DNA of 42,207 nucleotides from Flavobacteriaceae bacterium (lineage in GTDB: Bacteria; Bacteroidota; Bacteroidia; Flavobacteriales; Flavobacteriaceae). Below the pieces are notes generated by a model, which saw nothing but the letters and a program-made list of their open reading frames with translations, did not search any database and was not told where the DNA came from. Shown here piece after piece: positions 24,275-33,803 of this stretch (its first letter is position 1; each line of letters opens with the position of its first letter). The DNA lies in NCBI GenBank assembly GCA_015494075.1, contig WGBX01000138.1, positions 1 to 42,207 on the forward strand, read 5' to 3'. The position numbers were made by a program, and so were the translations under genes.

Positions 24275-25624
24275 ATGAAAATAACTGTTGTTGGTACGGG
24301 TTATGTAGGTTTAGTAACCGGAACATGTTTTGCCGAATCGGGAAATAAAGTTACCTGTATAGATATTAATGCAGAAAAAGTAGCAAAAATGCAAGCAGGG
24401 AGTATCCCTATTTATGAGCCCGGTTTAGAAACACTTTTTAAACGTAACATTAAAGCAGGTCGTTTGCAGTTTTCGACAGATTTAAAGGAAGGCGTTGATT
24501 TTGGAGATATTATTTTTTTGGCATTACCCACACCTGAAGATGAGGATGGTTCAGCCGATTTGTCTTATGTGAAAGATGTGGCTGCCAAAATAGGAGATTT
24601 AATAGCTCAAAATCCGGAAGCAGATTACAAAATTATAGTTAATAAAAGTACTGTTCCCGTTGGTACAGCAGAAATAGTTACCAATATACTCAAAGAACGT
24701 ACCGATAAAACCTTCGATGTCGTTTCTAATCCTGAATTTTTACGGGAAGGTTTTGCCGTTGAAGACTTTATGAAGCCCGAACGTATTGTGATTGGTACAG
24801 ATAGCGAAAAGGCTCGTAATGTTATGAAACAACTATACGAACCTTTTGTTCGCTCTGGCAATCCCATTATAATGATGGATCAACGATCAGCCGAAATAAC
24901 CAAATATGCCGCCAACTCTTTTTTAGCATTGAAAATTACTTTTATGAACGAAATTGCCAATTTTGCCGAAAAAGTAGGTGCTGATGTTGATAAAATACGT
25001 ATTGGTATGGGATCTGACTCGCGGATTGGCAAACGGTTTTTATTTCCCGGTATCGGATATGGCGGTTCTTGTTTTCCGAAAGATGTCAAAGCTTTATATA
25101 AAACCGGTTTAGATCATCAGCATGAATTTAAGCTTTTAAAATCAGTCATAGAGGTTAATGATCGTCAAAAAACCATTTTAGTTCCTAAAATAAAAGCACA
25201 TTTGGGCGATTTAAAAGGAAAGAAAATTGCTATTTGGGGATTGGCTTTTAAGCCTGAAACGGATGATATTAGGGAAGCACCGGCTTTATATATGATTGAT
25301 GAACTATTGAAAGAAGGCGCTGAACTAACTGTTTTTGATCCGGAAGCCATGGAAAATGTCCGCCAAAAGTATGCTCAGAAGTTGCAATATGCTACCGATA
25401 TGTATGAAGCCTTAGAGCAAGCCGATGCATTAGTTATTAGTACAGAATGGAATGTTTTCAGAACTCCCGATTTTGTTGAAATTAAAAAACGTTTAAAACA
25501 ACCCGTTATATTTGATGGTCGAAATTTATATAAGCCGGAACGTTTGCAAGAAAAAGGGTTTGATTATTTTTCAATAGGCCGAAAAGCTGTAAAGATTCCC
25601 CGAAAATTATGGAAAGAGTTTTAA
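24275..25624 (+). CDS. ugd: UDP-glucose 6-dehydrogenase
   Basis: Oxidises UDP-glucose to UDP-glucuronate with two NAD+. The 449-residue product has the Rossmann motif [12 protein letters not shown] (residues 5-16), the acceptor-binding IYEPGLE and the catalytic cysteine C266 in [10 protein letters not shown]. The C-terminal UDP-binding domain contains [20 protein letters not shown]. All key residues are present. Its last 16 bases overlap the UDP-xylose synthase gene, so product and next enzyme are translationally coupled. A dehydrogenase acting on another UDP-sugar is possible, but the decarboxylase next door supports UDP-glucuronate. Confidence 0.93.
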   Translation: MKITVVGTGYVGLVTGTCFAESGNKVTCIDINAEKVAKMQAGSIPIYEPGLETLFKRNIKAGRLQFSTDLKEGVDFGDIIFLALPTPEDEDGSADLSYVKDVAAKIGDLIAQNPEADYKIIVNKSTVPVGTAEIVTNILKERTDKTFDVVSNPEFLREGFAVEDFMKPERIVIGTDSEKARNVMKQLYEPFVRSGNPIIMMDQRSAEITKYAANSFLALKITFMNEIANFAEKVGADVDKIRIGMGSDSRIGKRFLFPGIGYGGSCFPKDVKALYKTGLDHQHEFKLLKSVIEVNDRQKTILVPKIKAHLGDLKGKKIAIWGLAFKPETDDIREAPALYMIDELLKEGAELTVFDPEAMENVRQKYAQKLQYATDMYEALEQADALVISTEWNVFRTPDFVEIKKRLKQPVIFDGRNLYKPERLQEKGFDYFSIGRKAVKIPRKLWKEF

Positions 25625-26595
25625 TAACAGGTGCTGCCGGATTTTTAGGATCACATTTGTGTGATAAGTTTTTAAAAGAAGGCTTTGAAGTTATAGGGAT
25701 GGACAATTTTTTGACCGGATCGCCTAAAAATATTCGCCATTTAATAAATCATCCTCATTTTACTTTTATAGAGCACGATGTTACGAAATTTATAGATATT
25801 CAAGGGAGTTTAAATTACATTTTACATTTTGCTTCACCGGCAAGTCCAATAGACTATCTTCGGATACCTATTCAAACACTAAAAGTGGGCTCTTTAGGTA
25901 TTCATAAAGTATTAGGCTTGGCAAAAGCAAAAAAAGCCCGTGTTTTGATTGCATCAACATCTGAGGTTTACGGTGACCCACTCACACACCCTCAAACCGA
26001 AGAATATTTTGGCAATGTAAACCCTATTGGTCCTCGAGGTGTCTACGATGAAGCTAAACGTTTTCAGGAAGCTATGACCATGGCTTATCATAATTTTCAT
26101 AATATCAGTACCCGAATTGTCAGGATATTTAATACCTACGGGCCCCGAATGCGCCTAAATGACGGCCGTGTCATTCCGGCTTTTATGGGACAAATTTTAC
26201 GTGGCGAAGATTTAACGGTTTTTGGTGATGGCAGCCAAACCCGTTCGTTTTGTTATGTTGATGATCAAATTAATGGGATTTTTAAATTGTTGTTTTCAGA
26301 TTACCATTTACCGGTTAATATAGGCAACCCGGAAGAAATATCTATCTTGGATTTTGCTAAAGAAATTATAAGGCTAACCAATGGGCAATCAAAAATAATT
26401 TTTAAAGATCTGCCTGTTAACGATCCGCTGCAAAGATGCCCTGATATCAGCAAAGCACAAAGAATACTTGGATGGACACCAAAGGTTGACCGCATCGAAG
26501 GCATGCGACAGACTTTTGAATATTTTAAATCTTTAAGTCATGAAGAACTTTATCAAACTGACTATAAAAACTTTGAAGCTTTTATAAAAAAATAA
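25609..26595 (+). CDS. UDP-glucuronate decarboxylase (UDP-xylose synthase)
   Basis: A short-chain dehydrogenase-type enzyme converting UDP-glucuronate to UDP-xylose. The 328-residue product has the NAD-binding [10 protein letters not shown] (residues 8-17), [19 protein letters not shown] and the YxxxK pair Y146/K150 in GVYDEAKR. Family-typical segments [19 protein letters not shown] and [14 protein letters not shown] are present. The length fits soluble UXS enzymes. It overlaps ugd by 16 bases and shares a TAATG junction with the sugar transferase, so this is one operon that makes UDP-xylose, either as donor or as intermediate. Confidence 0.9.
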   Translation: MERVLITGAAGFLGSHLCDKFLKEGFEVIGMDNFLTGSPKNIRHLINHPHFTFIEHDVTKFIDIQGSLNYILHFASPASPIDYLRIPIQTLKVGSLGIHKVLGLAKAKKARVLIASTSEVYGDPLTHPQTEEYFGNVNPIGPRGVYDEAKRFQEAMTMAYHNFHNISTRIVRIFNTYGPRMRLNDGRVIPAFMGQILRGEDLTVFGDGSQTRSFCYVDDQINGIFKLLFSDYHLPVNIGNPEEISILDFAKEIIRLTNGQSKIIFKDLPVNDPLQRCPDISKAQRILGWTPKVDRIEGMRQTFEYFKSLSHEELYQTDYKNFEAFIKK

Positions 26596-27944
26596 TGAGC
26601 TATAAACAAACACATCGCTTTTCATTTTTGCTATTACCTATCATTTACTTGATAGATAGTACACTTATTTTTTTGTTGCTAACGCGTTTTCAAATATCAC
26701 GTCATTTACTATTTGGATTTATTACATTGAATATTGTTTGGTTTATTATTTCTTATTTCACCAAGTTTTATGAGATATACAGAAATACAAAACCGGCAGA
26801 AATTATCAGCAAAACCTTAAATCAACTCTTTATTTTTGATTTGGTAATTGTCGCTTTTTTTCATTTTTTAAAATTAAGATTTCCGGATACTTTTTTACTT
26901 AAAAATTTGCTGATATTTGATTTCAGCCTTTTGTTTATTAAGCTCATTATTTACCTTGTTTTGAAATTTTATCGTTTTAAAGGGGGCAATATCAGAACAT
27001 ATTTAATTGTAGGATATAATAATGAAACCTTAAAGTTTAAAAAATTATTAGACAAGCGTCCCGATTTTGGCTATAAGTTTGATAGTTTTTTTGGAAATGA
27101 AACAGAACTACAAAGTCATTTTGATGATTTAAAAAACTATTTGTCTAAAAATCCGGTAGATGTTATTTTTTGTTCATTGAAAGAATGTACCGATGCACAA
27201 ATAAAAGAATTAATTATTTATGCAAATGATCATTTTATGGCGGTTAAGTTTATTCCTGATAATAAGGAAATTTTAGGCAAAAACTTAAAAGTTGATTATT
27301 TTGATTACTTTCCGGTTTTGTCTTTAAACAGGTCTCCTTTGACCAAACCGGTTAATAAAATTATTAAAAGAGTTTTTGATCTCGTTTTTTCTACTTTAAT
27401 TATTATTACTGTTTTATGGTGGTTGATTCCTATTTTAGGGTTAATTATCAAATTGGAATCCAAAGGCCCTATTTTGTTTAAACAAAAAAGAAACGGGATA
27501 AATTATAAGCCGTTTTATTGTTATAAATTTCGTTCAATGCGCCCTAATAAAATGGCCGATTTAAAGCAAGTTAGTAAAAATGATCATCGTGTAACTACAG
27601 TTGGTCGTTTTCTACGTAAAACCAGCATTGACGAATTGCCACAATTTTTAAATGTTTTTAAAGGAGATATGTCTGTTGTCGGTCCAAGGCCGCACATGAT
27701 TAAAGAAAATGAGCGTTTTTTAAAACGGGTTGATAAATTTAGAAGTCGCCATTATATCAAACCCGGAATTACCGGTTTAGCTCAAGTTAAAGGTTACAGA
27801 GGCGAAGTTAAAACAGATGAAGACATAATTAACCGTATTAAATATGATATTTTTTATATTGAAAACTGGTCTTTATGGTTAGATGTTAAAATTATTTTAT
27901 TGACTGTTTATAATTTAATAAAAGGGGAAGAAAAAGCTTACTAA
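26595..27944 (+). CDS. Polyprenyl glycosylphosphotransferase (priming sugar transferase)
   Basis: WcaJ/WbaP-type enzyme that starts a repeat unit by moving a sugar-1-phosphate to undecaprenyl phosphate. The 449-residue product has four N-terminal membrane helices (within about 10-130), a Rossmann-like middle domain (about 135-235) and a fifth membrane segment (about 262-285). The catalytic domain contains [45 protein letters not shown] and [18 protein letters not shown]. All hallmark motifs are present. Which sugar is transferred cannot be told; hexose-1-phosphate is most usual. It overlaps the UDP-xylose synthase stop and is followed 6 bases later by another glycosyltransferase. Confidence 0.92.
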   Translation: MSYKQTHRFSFLLLPIIYLIDSTLIFLLLTRFQISRHLLFGFITLNIVWFIISYFTKFYEIYRNTKPAEIISKTLNQLFIFDLVIVAFFHFLKLRFPDTFLLKNLLIFDFSLLFIKLIIYLVLKFYRFKGGNIRTYLIVGYNNETLKFKKLLDKRPDFGYKFDSFFGNETELQSHFDDLKNYLSKNPVDVIFCSLKECTDAQIKELIIYANDHFMAVKFIPDNKEILGKNLKVDYFDYFPVLSLNRSPLTKPVNKIIKRVFDLVFSTLIIITVLWWLIPILGLIIKLESKGPILFKQKRNGINYKPFYCYKFRSMRPNKMADLKQVSKNDHRVTTVGRFLRKTSIDELPQFLNVFKGDMSVVGPRPHMIKENERFLKRVDKFRSRHYIKPGITGLAQVKGYRGEVKTDEDIINRIKYDIFYIENWSLWLDVKIILLTVYNLIKGEEKAY

Positions 27945-27950
27945 ATAATT

Positions 27951-28667
27951 ATGCACAAAAATTTAGTTATCATACCAACATATAATGAAAAGGAAAATTT
28001 ACCCGACATTATTCCTTATGTTTTGCAATTAAAAAAAACTTTCGATATTTTGGTTGTTGATGATAGTTCACCTGACGGAACCGCAACAGTTGTTAAGCGT
28101 TTGCAACAACAGTTTCCAAACAGGTTACATTTATTAAGCAGGCCTCAGAAACAAGGTTTGGGCAAAGCCTATATAGCCGGATTTAAGTGGGCTTTAGCAC
28201 GTTCTTATGAATATATATTTGAAATGGATGCAGATTTTTCGCATCCTCCTGATAAACTAATAGATTTGTTAAAAGTCTTAGAAGATAATGATGCTGATGT
28301 TAGTGTTGGATCGAGATATTTAAAAGGAAAAATAAATGTGGTTAATTGGGATTTAAAACGCATTTTATTGTCTTATTTTGCATCATTATATGTAAGAATA
28401 ATAACAGGACTGCCGGTAAAAGATACTACAGCTGGTTTTGTGGGCTATAAAAAGGATGTTTTACAGGCTTTTGATTTTAATAAAATTGATTTTGTCGGCT
28501 ATGCTTTTCAAATTGAAATGAAATATCTGGCTTGGAAAAAAGGTTTTAAAATTAAAGAAATTCCTATCGTTTTTACAGATCGTGTCAAAGGAAAATCAAA
28601 GATGAACAGTGGCATTATTACAGAAGCTGTTTGGGGTGTGTTAAAAATGCGCTTAAAAAAAACTTAA
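27951..28667 (+). CDS. Polyprenol monophosphomannose synthase-like glycosyltransferase
   Basis: A family 2 glycosyltransferase of the dolichol-phosphate mannosyltransferase type, expected to make polyprenyl-phosphate-mannose or a similar donor. The 238-residue product has IIPTYNEKENL (residues 7-17), VVDDSSPDGT (about 34-43), the metal site EMDADFSHPP (about 92-101) and the C-terminal FTDRVKGKSKM. It has no C-terminal membrane helices, unlike longer relatives. In Flavobacteriia this gene commonly sits next to a DUF4296 gene, as here, so it may be a housekeeping gene beside the sugar cassette rather than part of it. Confidence 0.9.
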   Translation: MHKNLVIIPTYNEKENLPDIIPYVLQLKKTFDILVVDDSSPDGTATVVKRLQQQFPNRLHLLSRPQKQGLGKAYIAGFKWALARSYEYIFEMDADFSHPPDKLIDLLKVLEDNDADVSVGSRYLKGKINVVNWDLKRILLSYFASLYVRIITGLPVKDTTAGFVGYKKDVLQAFDFNKIDFVGYAFQIEMKYLAWKKGFKIKEIPIVFTDRVKGKSKMNSGIITEAVWGVLKMRLKKT

Positions 28668-28674
28668 TAAAATT

Positions 28675-29088
28675 ATGAAAATAAAGATATTCATTTTTTT
28701 AGGTTTACTATTTATGGTTGCCTGTCAGTCTAAATCTAAACCGGCTATTGATCCGGAAACCTATAAAAATATCCTCAAAGAGATAATTTTGGTCGATTTG
28801 GTACAAAAAAACTTAGAAACTAAAGATACACTACATTCTAACCTTATCACATTAGTGTATAAAAAATATCATGTAGACAGCCTTCAATTAAAAAAAAATA
28901 CATCGTATTATACAGAACACCCTGATGAATTAGAACAAATATATCAACAAATTTATACAGAATTAAAACAAGAAGCGGATAGTCTATCTAAGTTAAAATC
29001 ATTTTTAAACTCTTCAACTAAAACCGAATCCAAGGTTATAAAAGTCTCTAAAAAAACAGTTCAAAAAGGGCTTCACATAAACAATTAG
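28675..29088 (+). CDS. DUF4296 lipoprotein
   Basis: A small lipoprotein of unknown function. The 137-residue product has a signal with lipobox Cys C17 (LFMVAC). A helical domain follows with YKNILKEIILVDLVQK, a VYKKYHVDSLQLKKNTSYY segment and DELEQIYQQIYTEL, which is the DUF4296 pattern. The C-terminal tail is Ser/Lys-rich. It follows the polyprenol-P glycosyltransferase by 7 bases, an association I recall from other Flavobacteriia. Its 3' end overlaps the end of the convergent HMG-CoA reductase gene by 4 bases, and no terminator is visible between them. Confidence 0.8.
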   Translation: MKIKIFIFLGLLFMVACQSKSKPAIDPETYKNILKEIILVDLVQKNLETKDTLHSNLITLVYKKYHVDSLQLKKNTSYYTEHPDELEQIYQQIYTELKQEADSLSKLKSFLNSSTKTESKVIKVSKKTVQKGLHINN

Positions 29089-30371
29089 TTTCTGTTCAGT
29101 AGCTTTTTTAAAGCGCTGAAACTAACTTTTTTATCATTAAAATAAGCATAAGCTATTTGTTTTTCTTTTTCGTTTGCATTGACAAAATTTAACAGGTTAT
29201 TTAAGTGCATTTTCATATGACCCTTTTGAATGCCACTGGTTATTAAAGAGTTAATAGCGGCAAAATTTTGTGCTAAACCTGCAGAAGCTATAATTTTCAT
29301 TAATTTTTCTGCAGATGGATTTTGAAGTAGCTGTATCGAAAATTTTACTAATGGATGTAATCCGGCAATACCGCCAATTGTCCCCACAGATAAGGGCATT
29401 TCAAGCCAAAAATAAAATTGGCCATTTTCAATTTTAGCATGACTTAAAGATGTGTATTGTCCGGAACTTGATGCATAAGCATGCGCATTGGCTTCTATAG
29501 CTCTAAAATCATTACCGGTAGCTAAAACTACTGCATCGACACCATTCATAATACCTTTATTGTGAGTTACAGCTCTGTAAGGCTCTTTTTCAGCTACTTC
29601 AATAGCAGTTACAAATTTGCGTGCATATTCAATTCCGGACATTTCATTTGTTTCCAAAGCTTCTAAAGGGCAATTTACAATAGCTTTTACACGGCAGTCA
29701 GGTGTGTAGTTTGATAAGATACTCATCAAAATATTAAGATTTCCTGTCAGTTGATGCCGAGCTAATATTTTTAGTTTTTCAGCAACTTCTTCCAAAACCG
29801 AGTTAATAAAGTTTGCACCCATGGCATCAGCGGTTTCAAATTTAAACTCAATTTGATAGTAATTATCAATTTTGGAAGTCCGATCTATTAAATTAAGATC
29901 CTTAACGCCGCCGCCCCTTTTTTTCATATTTTCTTCAAGAGGTGCAATAGCTTCTAACAGTAAAGGCCTGTTTCGACGAAAAAATTGAATAAGTTCTTGA
30001 GTACTGCCACTATATAAAAAATGAATATGACCTATTTTGGTTAAACCTAATATCTCAGTTTTAAAACCTCCTTTATCTAACCAAAATTTAGCAGCTTTTG
30101 AAGCTGCAGCTACTACCGAACTTTCTTCTATTACCATTGGAATAGTATATAATTGGTTATCAATTTTAAAATTAGGCGCAATACCATAAGGAAGAAAAAA
30201 ATTGCTAATACTATTTTCAATAAATCCATCATGTAATGCTTGTAATTTTGCATCATTATGCCAATATTGTGTCAATACTCTTTTGGCTTCAGTTTCATTA
30301 TGAAAGTATGTTTGTAGCAACCAATTGATTTTCTCTTTTTTTGATAACTTTGAAAATCCGTTTATTTGCAT
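29085..30371 (-). CDS. Class II hydroxymethylglutaryl-CoA reductase
   Basis: Catalyses interconversion of HMG-CoA and mevalonate. The 428-residue product is of the soluble class II type. It has the catalytic glutamate E83 in VIEESSVVAAASKAA (the same position as in the Pseudomonas mevalonii enzyme), DAMGANFINSVLE, HNKGIMNGVDAVVLATGNDF for the catalytic lysine and aspartate, and GIQKGHMKMHL for the histidine. It has no membrane anchor. The probable role is the mevalonate route to isoprenoids, which some Flavobacteriia use, rather than mevalonate breakdown. No other mevalonate-pathway gene is adjacent. It is divergent from coaX with a 52-base gap. Confidence 0.93.
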   Translation of the reverse strand: MQINGFSKLSKKEKINWLLQTYFHNETEAKRVLTQYWHNDAKLQALHDGFIENSISNFFLPYGIAPNFKIDNQLYTIPMVIEESSVVAAASKAAKFWLDKGGFKTEILGLTKIGHIHFLYSGSTQELIQFFRRNRPLLLEAIAPLEENMKKRGGGVKDLNLIDRTSKIDNYYQIEFKFETADAMGANFINSVLEEVAEKLKILARHQLTGNLNILMSILSNYTPDCRVKAIVNCPLEALETNEMSGIEYARKFVTAIEVAEKEPYRAVTHNKGIMNGVDAVVLATGNDFRAIEANAHAYASSSGQYTSLSHAKIENGQFYFWLEMPLSVGTIGGIAGLHPLVKFSIQLLQNPSAEKLMKIIASAGLAQNFAAINSLITSGIQKGHMKMHLNNLLNFVNANEKEKQIAYAYFNDKKVSFSALKKLLNRN

Positions 30372-30423
30372 GTTATTTTACATTATAATTTAAGCTTGCA
30401 AGATACTTAAAGATTTATAAAAA

Positions 30424-31158
30424 ATGAACTTAATCATAGACATTGGTAATACAGGTATTAAATTAGCCGTTTTTAATGAGCAACAGCAACTTATTTATTT
30501 TAAAAAGACAGATAAATATCAAGTTTTAAATAAATTGGACAAAATAAATAATCATTTTTCGATTAAAGCAGTTATGCTTTCTACTGTCGGCAAACCAGTT
30601 TCGGGCTTAGAGGCATATTTTAAACATAAGAAAATCAAATTTTTTAATTTGTCATCAAATTTAAAATTACCTTTTAAGTTAGCTTATAATACACAGCAAA
30701 CATTAGGAGCTGACAGGTTGGGTTTGGTAGCAGGCGCTTTGAAATATAAAAAAAATGCACATCAACTTATTATTGATGCAGGTACGTGCGTAACATATGA
30801 TTTTATTAATGCAGAAAATATTTATTTAGGCGGTGCTATTTCGCCCGGTTTACAACTGAGATATAAATCCTTAAATGATTATACCGCAAATTTACCGCTG
30901 TTAAATACTCCTGACAAACCGGTTAAACTTATTGGAAATGATACAAATACATCTATTCAAAGTGGTGTTATACAAGGGTTAGCTAATGAAATTGATGGTT
31001 TTATTGTTAATTATAACTTAAAATTTAGACCTTTAACAGTTTATTTAACAGGTGGAGATGAGAAACTTTTGGATAGATACATAAAAAATAAGATATTTGT
31101 GAACTCAAAATTTCTTTTATTAGAAGGAATTAACCATATTTTAAATTTGAACAAATAG
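30424..31158 (+). CDS. coaX: Type III pantothenate kinase
   Basis: CoaX phosphorylates pantothenate in coenzyme A synthesis and, unlike type I, is not inhibited by CoA. The 244-residue product starts with the ATP-binding MNLIIDIGNTGIKLAVF (D6). It has TLGADRLGLVAGA and the catalytic-base segment LIIDAGTCVTYDF, followed by LGGAISPGLQLR. The length is normal. It is followed 3 bases later by an outer-membrane protein gene. The order coaX, OMP, TPR protein, lptC is a conserved Flavobacteriia neighbourhood. Confidence 0.95.
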   Translation: MNLIIDIGNTGIKLAVFNEQQQLIYFKKTDKYQVLNKLDKINNHFSIKAVMLSTVGKPVSGLEAYFKHKKIKFFNLSSNLKLPFKLAYNTQQTLGADRLGLVAGALKYKKNAHQLIIDAGTCVTYDFINAENIYLGGAISPGLQLRYKSLNDYTANLPLLNTPDKPVKLIGNDTNTSIQSGVIQGLANEIDGFIVNYNLKFRPLTVYLTGGDEKLLDRYIKNKIFVNSKFLLLEGINHILNLNK

Positions 31159-31161
31159 TTT

Positions 31162-32409
31162 ATGAAAATTACACGCTTAGTCATTTTAAATATTTTATTA
31201 TTGTCTATATTGAATAGTTATGCTCAAGATGGCTCTCCTTCTCCTTACTCTTTTTTCGGTTTAGGTGATGTTTCATTTAAAGGAACCACTGAAAATTTGT
31301 CTATGGGTGGTATTAATAGTTATGTAGATAGCTTACATTATAATATTAATACACCTGCAGCATTATCTTACTTAAAATTGGTTAACTTGAATATTGGCAT
31401 CTCTAATAATTTTTTAAATATCAGTGATCAAACTCAACAACAATGGTTTTCGGCACATAATGTATCTTATTTTTCATTAGCTTTTCCGGTAGGTAAAAAG
31501 GCCGGCATAGGCTTTGGATTGTTGCCTGTTAATTCAAGTGGTTATATGATTTATAAAGAAACCGATATAGGGACCGATTCTTATAAAGGTGATGGCGGAA
31601 ACAGTCGGGCCTTTTTGGCAGCAGCTTATAATCTTACCAAATCATTTTCGCTTGGTGCCGAATACCAATATTATTTCGGATATCTTAACCGTGAAAATTA
31701 TTGGATACCGGCAGCTTCTTTAAATTACACAAAAGAAAATGATTTTGTTGACTTTAGCGGCGCCACTTTAAAATTATCAGCTTTGTATAAGCATTCTCTA
31801 CCGAAACAACATTATTTCAATTTATTTGCCAATTATCGTTTTGCAACCCAACTTGATGCGACTTATAGAAGTGGCACCCGCGTAATCACACCATTGCCCG
31901 GTGGCGAAGAAACTGTTGAATATATAACGAATGCTGATGAAAGCGGATCTATTGATTTCCCAGAACAATTTGATGGAGGAATAGGCTATGGGCAAGCAAA
32001 TAAATGGTTTGTAGGTGTACAATATACATATAAGGACTTACAAAGCTTTAGAAACCCATTTTATGATCCGGATTATGTGACTTACAATAAAGCTAATGAG
32101 TTTAAATTTGGCGGAATGTTCATTCCTCAATACAATTCCATTACAAAATATTGGAAAAGAGTTACTTATAGAGCCGGCGCTTACTATAAAAATACCGGCA
32201 TGAATATCTATGATGAAGATATTACGGACTTTGGCATAACTTTTGGAGTAGGTTTACCGGCTGTCAGAGGCGTTTCAAATCTTAATATAGGATTTGAATT
32301 GGGTCAACGTGGCAAAATAACCGACCACTTGGTGCAAGAAAATTATATTAATTTAAATATTGGTATTTCTTTAAATGACCGGTGGTTTTTAAAACGAAAA
32401 ATTAATTAA
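31162..32409 (+). CDS. Outer-membrane beta-barrel protein downstream of coaX
   Basis: A probable outer-membrane barrel of unknown substrate. The 415-residue product has a signal peptide (1-21, ending SYAQ) and a conserved-looking start SPYSFFGLGDVSFKGTTENL, then MGGINSYVDSLHYNINTPAAL. Alternating strands rich in Gly, Tyr and Phe follow, ending in LNDRWFLKRKIN. The fold resembles FadL/PorV-like barrels in which an N-terminal segment names early 'nucleus' strands; that comparison is an inference. It lies between coaX and the TPR gene with 3- and 11-base spacings, so it is co-transcribed with lptC, which hints at an envelope-biogenesis role. Confidence 0.8.
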   Translation: MKITRLVILNILLLSILNSYAQDGSPSPYSFFGLGDVSFKGTTENLSMGGINSYVDSLHYNINTPAALSYLKLVNLNIGISNNFLNISDQTQQQWFSAHNVSYFSLAFPVGKKAGIGFGLLPVNSSGYMIYKETDIGTDSYKGDGGNSRAFLAAAYNLTKSFSLGAEYQYYFGYLNRENYWIPAASLNYTKENDFVDFSGATLKLSALYKHSLPKQHYFNLFANYRFATQLDATYRSGTRVITPLPGGEETVEYITNADESGSIDFPEQFDGGIGYGQANKWFVGVQYTYKDLQSFRNPFYDPDYVTYNKANEFKFGGMFIPQYNSITKYWKRVTYRAGAYYKNTGMNIYDEDITDFGITFGVGLPAVRGVSNLNIGFELGQRGKITDHLVQENYINLNIGISLNDRWFLKRKIN

Positions 32410-32420
32410 ACATTTATATT

Positions 32421-33800
32421 ATGAAAAGGATTTACACATTATTAGGAATTATTTTATTCAGCTTTTGGGGAACATATGCACAAGAAGCTAATAAGTGTGA
32501 TGTGAACTTAAGTTTAGAAAGAGATTATCTCAATGGTAGAAGATATGATGAAGCATTAACATATTGGAACCAATTAATCAAAGAATGTCCCAAGCATAGT
32601 GAGGCTGTATATGCTGACGGGATTAAAATTTTTAAGATAAAATTAAAATCTGCAAAAAAAGCAGGTAATCTAGAACAAGAGAAAAAATACACCAACCAAA
32701 TTTTAACCTTGTATGATCAATGGTTGGCTAATTTCCCAAATTCAAAAAACTTAGCTCGCATTTATCATGACAAAGGTTTGATGATGCTTAACAGTAATAC
32801 CGGCACCAAAGAAGATTTATACAATATTTTTTCAAAAGGTTATAACTTAGACAAAACTAAATTTACCAATCCTAAAGCTATTTACGGTTATTTTGATGCC
32901 GGTGTCACCATCTATAAAGATAAAAAAATTAGTTTTGAACAATTGATAAGTCTTTATGATAACTTAATGGGTTCAATAGATAACTCAACAGAGAAGTATA
33001 CCAAACTAATGGAAGATTTGCAAAAGAAAGAGGATGCCGGTGAATTAATGACAAAAGAAGCTCATAAATTGAAAGCTATTCGTAAGAACTTGCCTGTTTA
33101 TACTATTGTAGCTAAAAATATGGATAATATCTTAGGTGAGTTGGGTGATTGTAAACATTTGGTTCCTTTATATAAAAGAAATTTTGATTTAAACAAAGAT
33201 AACCCTACATGGCTAAGAAAAGCAGCTTCTAATTTGAGTAAAAAAGATTGTTCAAACGATCCTATTTTTGAGAAATTGGTTGTACAATTAGACAAAATAG
33301 AACCATCTTATAATTCTGCTTACTTTTTAGGAATACTAAATGAAAAACACGGTAGAATTAATACTGCTATTAATTATTACAAAAAAGCTATTAATTTGTC
33401 AAACAAAGCCTATGACAAAGCTAAAATTTATTATAAATTGGCTAGACTGGCAGAAAAACGAGGTCAAAAATCACAAGCTCGTACTTATGCTTATAAGGCC
33501 TTAGAATATAAACCTTCTATGGGATCTGCCTACCTCTTAATAGGTCGTTTGTATGCACGTAGTGCAAATAGTTGTGGTACAGATGAGTTTAGCAAACGAG
33601 CTACTTATTGGTTAGCCGCCAGTATGGCTGACAAAGCCGCAAGAGTTGACCCTTCTATGGCTAAAACTGCTCGTAAAATTGCCTCATCGTATCGTTCAAA
33701 AGCTCCCAGCAAAACAGATATTTTTATGAAAAATATGGGAGGCAAAAAAATTACTATGAAATGTTGGATTGGTGGCAGTGTCACGGTTCCTAAAAAATAA
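32421..33800 (+). CDS. Exported tetratricopeptide repeat protein
   Basis: A periplasmic scaffold-type protein of unknown partner. The 459-residue product has a signal peptide (1-20, ending TYAQ) and is helical throughout. An N-terminal TPR-like unit (about 28-60, YDEALTYWNQLIKECPKH) and two clear C-terminal TPRs (about 293-385, HGRINTAINYYKKAINLS and QARTYAYKALEYKPSMGSAY) are visible. The end is basic and hydrophobic (KKITMKCWIGGSVTVPKK). It lies 3 bases before lptC and follows the barrel gene, in the conserved coaX neighbourhood. Confidence 0.85.
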   Translation: MKRIYTLLGIILFSFWGTYAQEANKCDVNLSLERDYLNGRRYDEALTYWNQLIKECPKHSEAVYADGIKIFKIKLKSAKKAGNLEQEKKYTNQILTLYDQWLANFPNSKNLARIYHDKGLMMLNSNTGTKEDLYNIFSKGYNLDKTKFTNPKAIYGYFDAGVTIYKDKKISFEQLISLYDNLMGSIDNSTEKYTKLMEDLQKKEDAGELMTKEAHKLKAIRKNLPVYTIVAKNMDNILGELGDCKHLVPLYKRNFDLNKDNPTWLRKAASNLSKKDCSNDPIFEKLVVQLDKIEPSYNSAYFLGILNEKHGRINTAINYYKKAINLSNKAYDKAKIYYKLARLAEKRGQKSQARTYAYKALEYKPSMGSAYLLIGRLYARSANSCGTDEFSKRATYWLAASMADKAARVDPSMAKTARKIASSYRSKAPSKTDIFMKNMGGKKITMKCWIGGSVTVPKK

Positions 33801-33803
33801 AAA

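Noticed and set aside
29085-29088. Search for a terminator between the DUF4296 gene and HMG-CoA reductase
   Set aside because: The convergent genes overlap by 4 bases and I find no hairpin with a T-tract in the overlap region.
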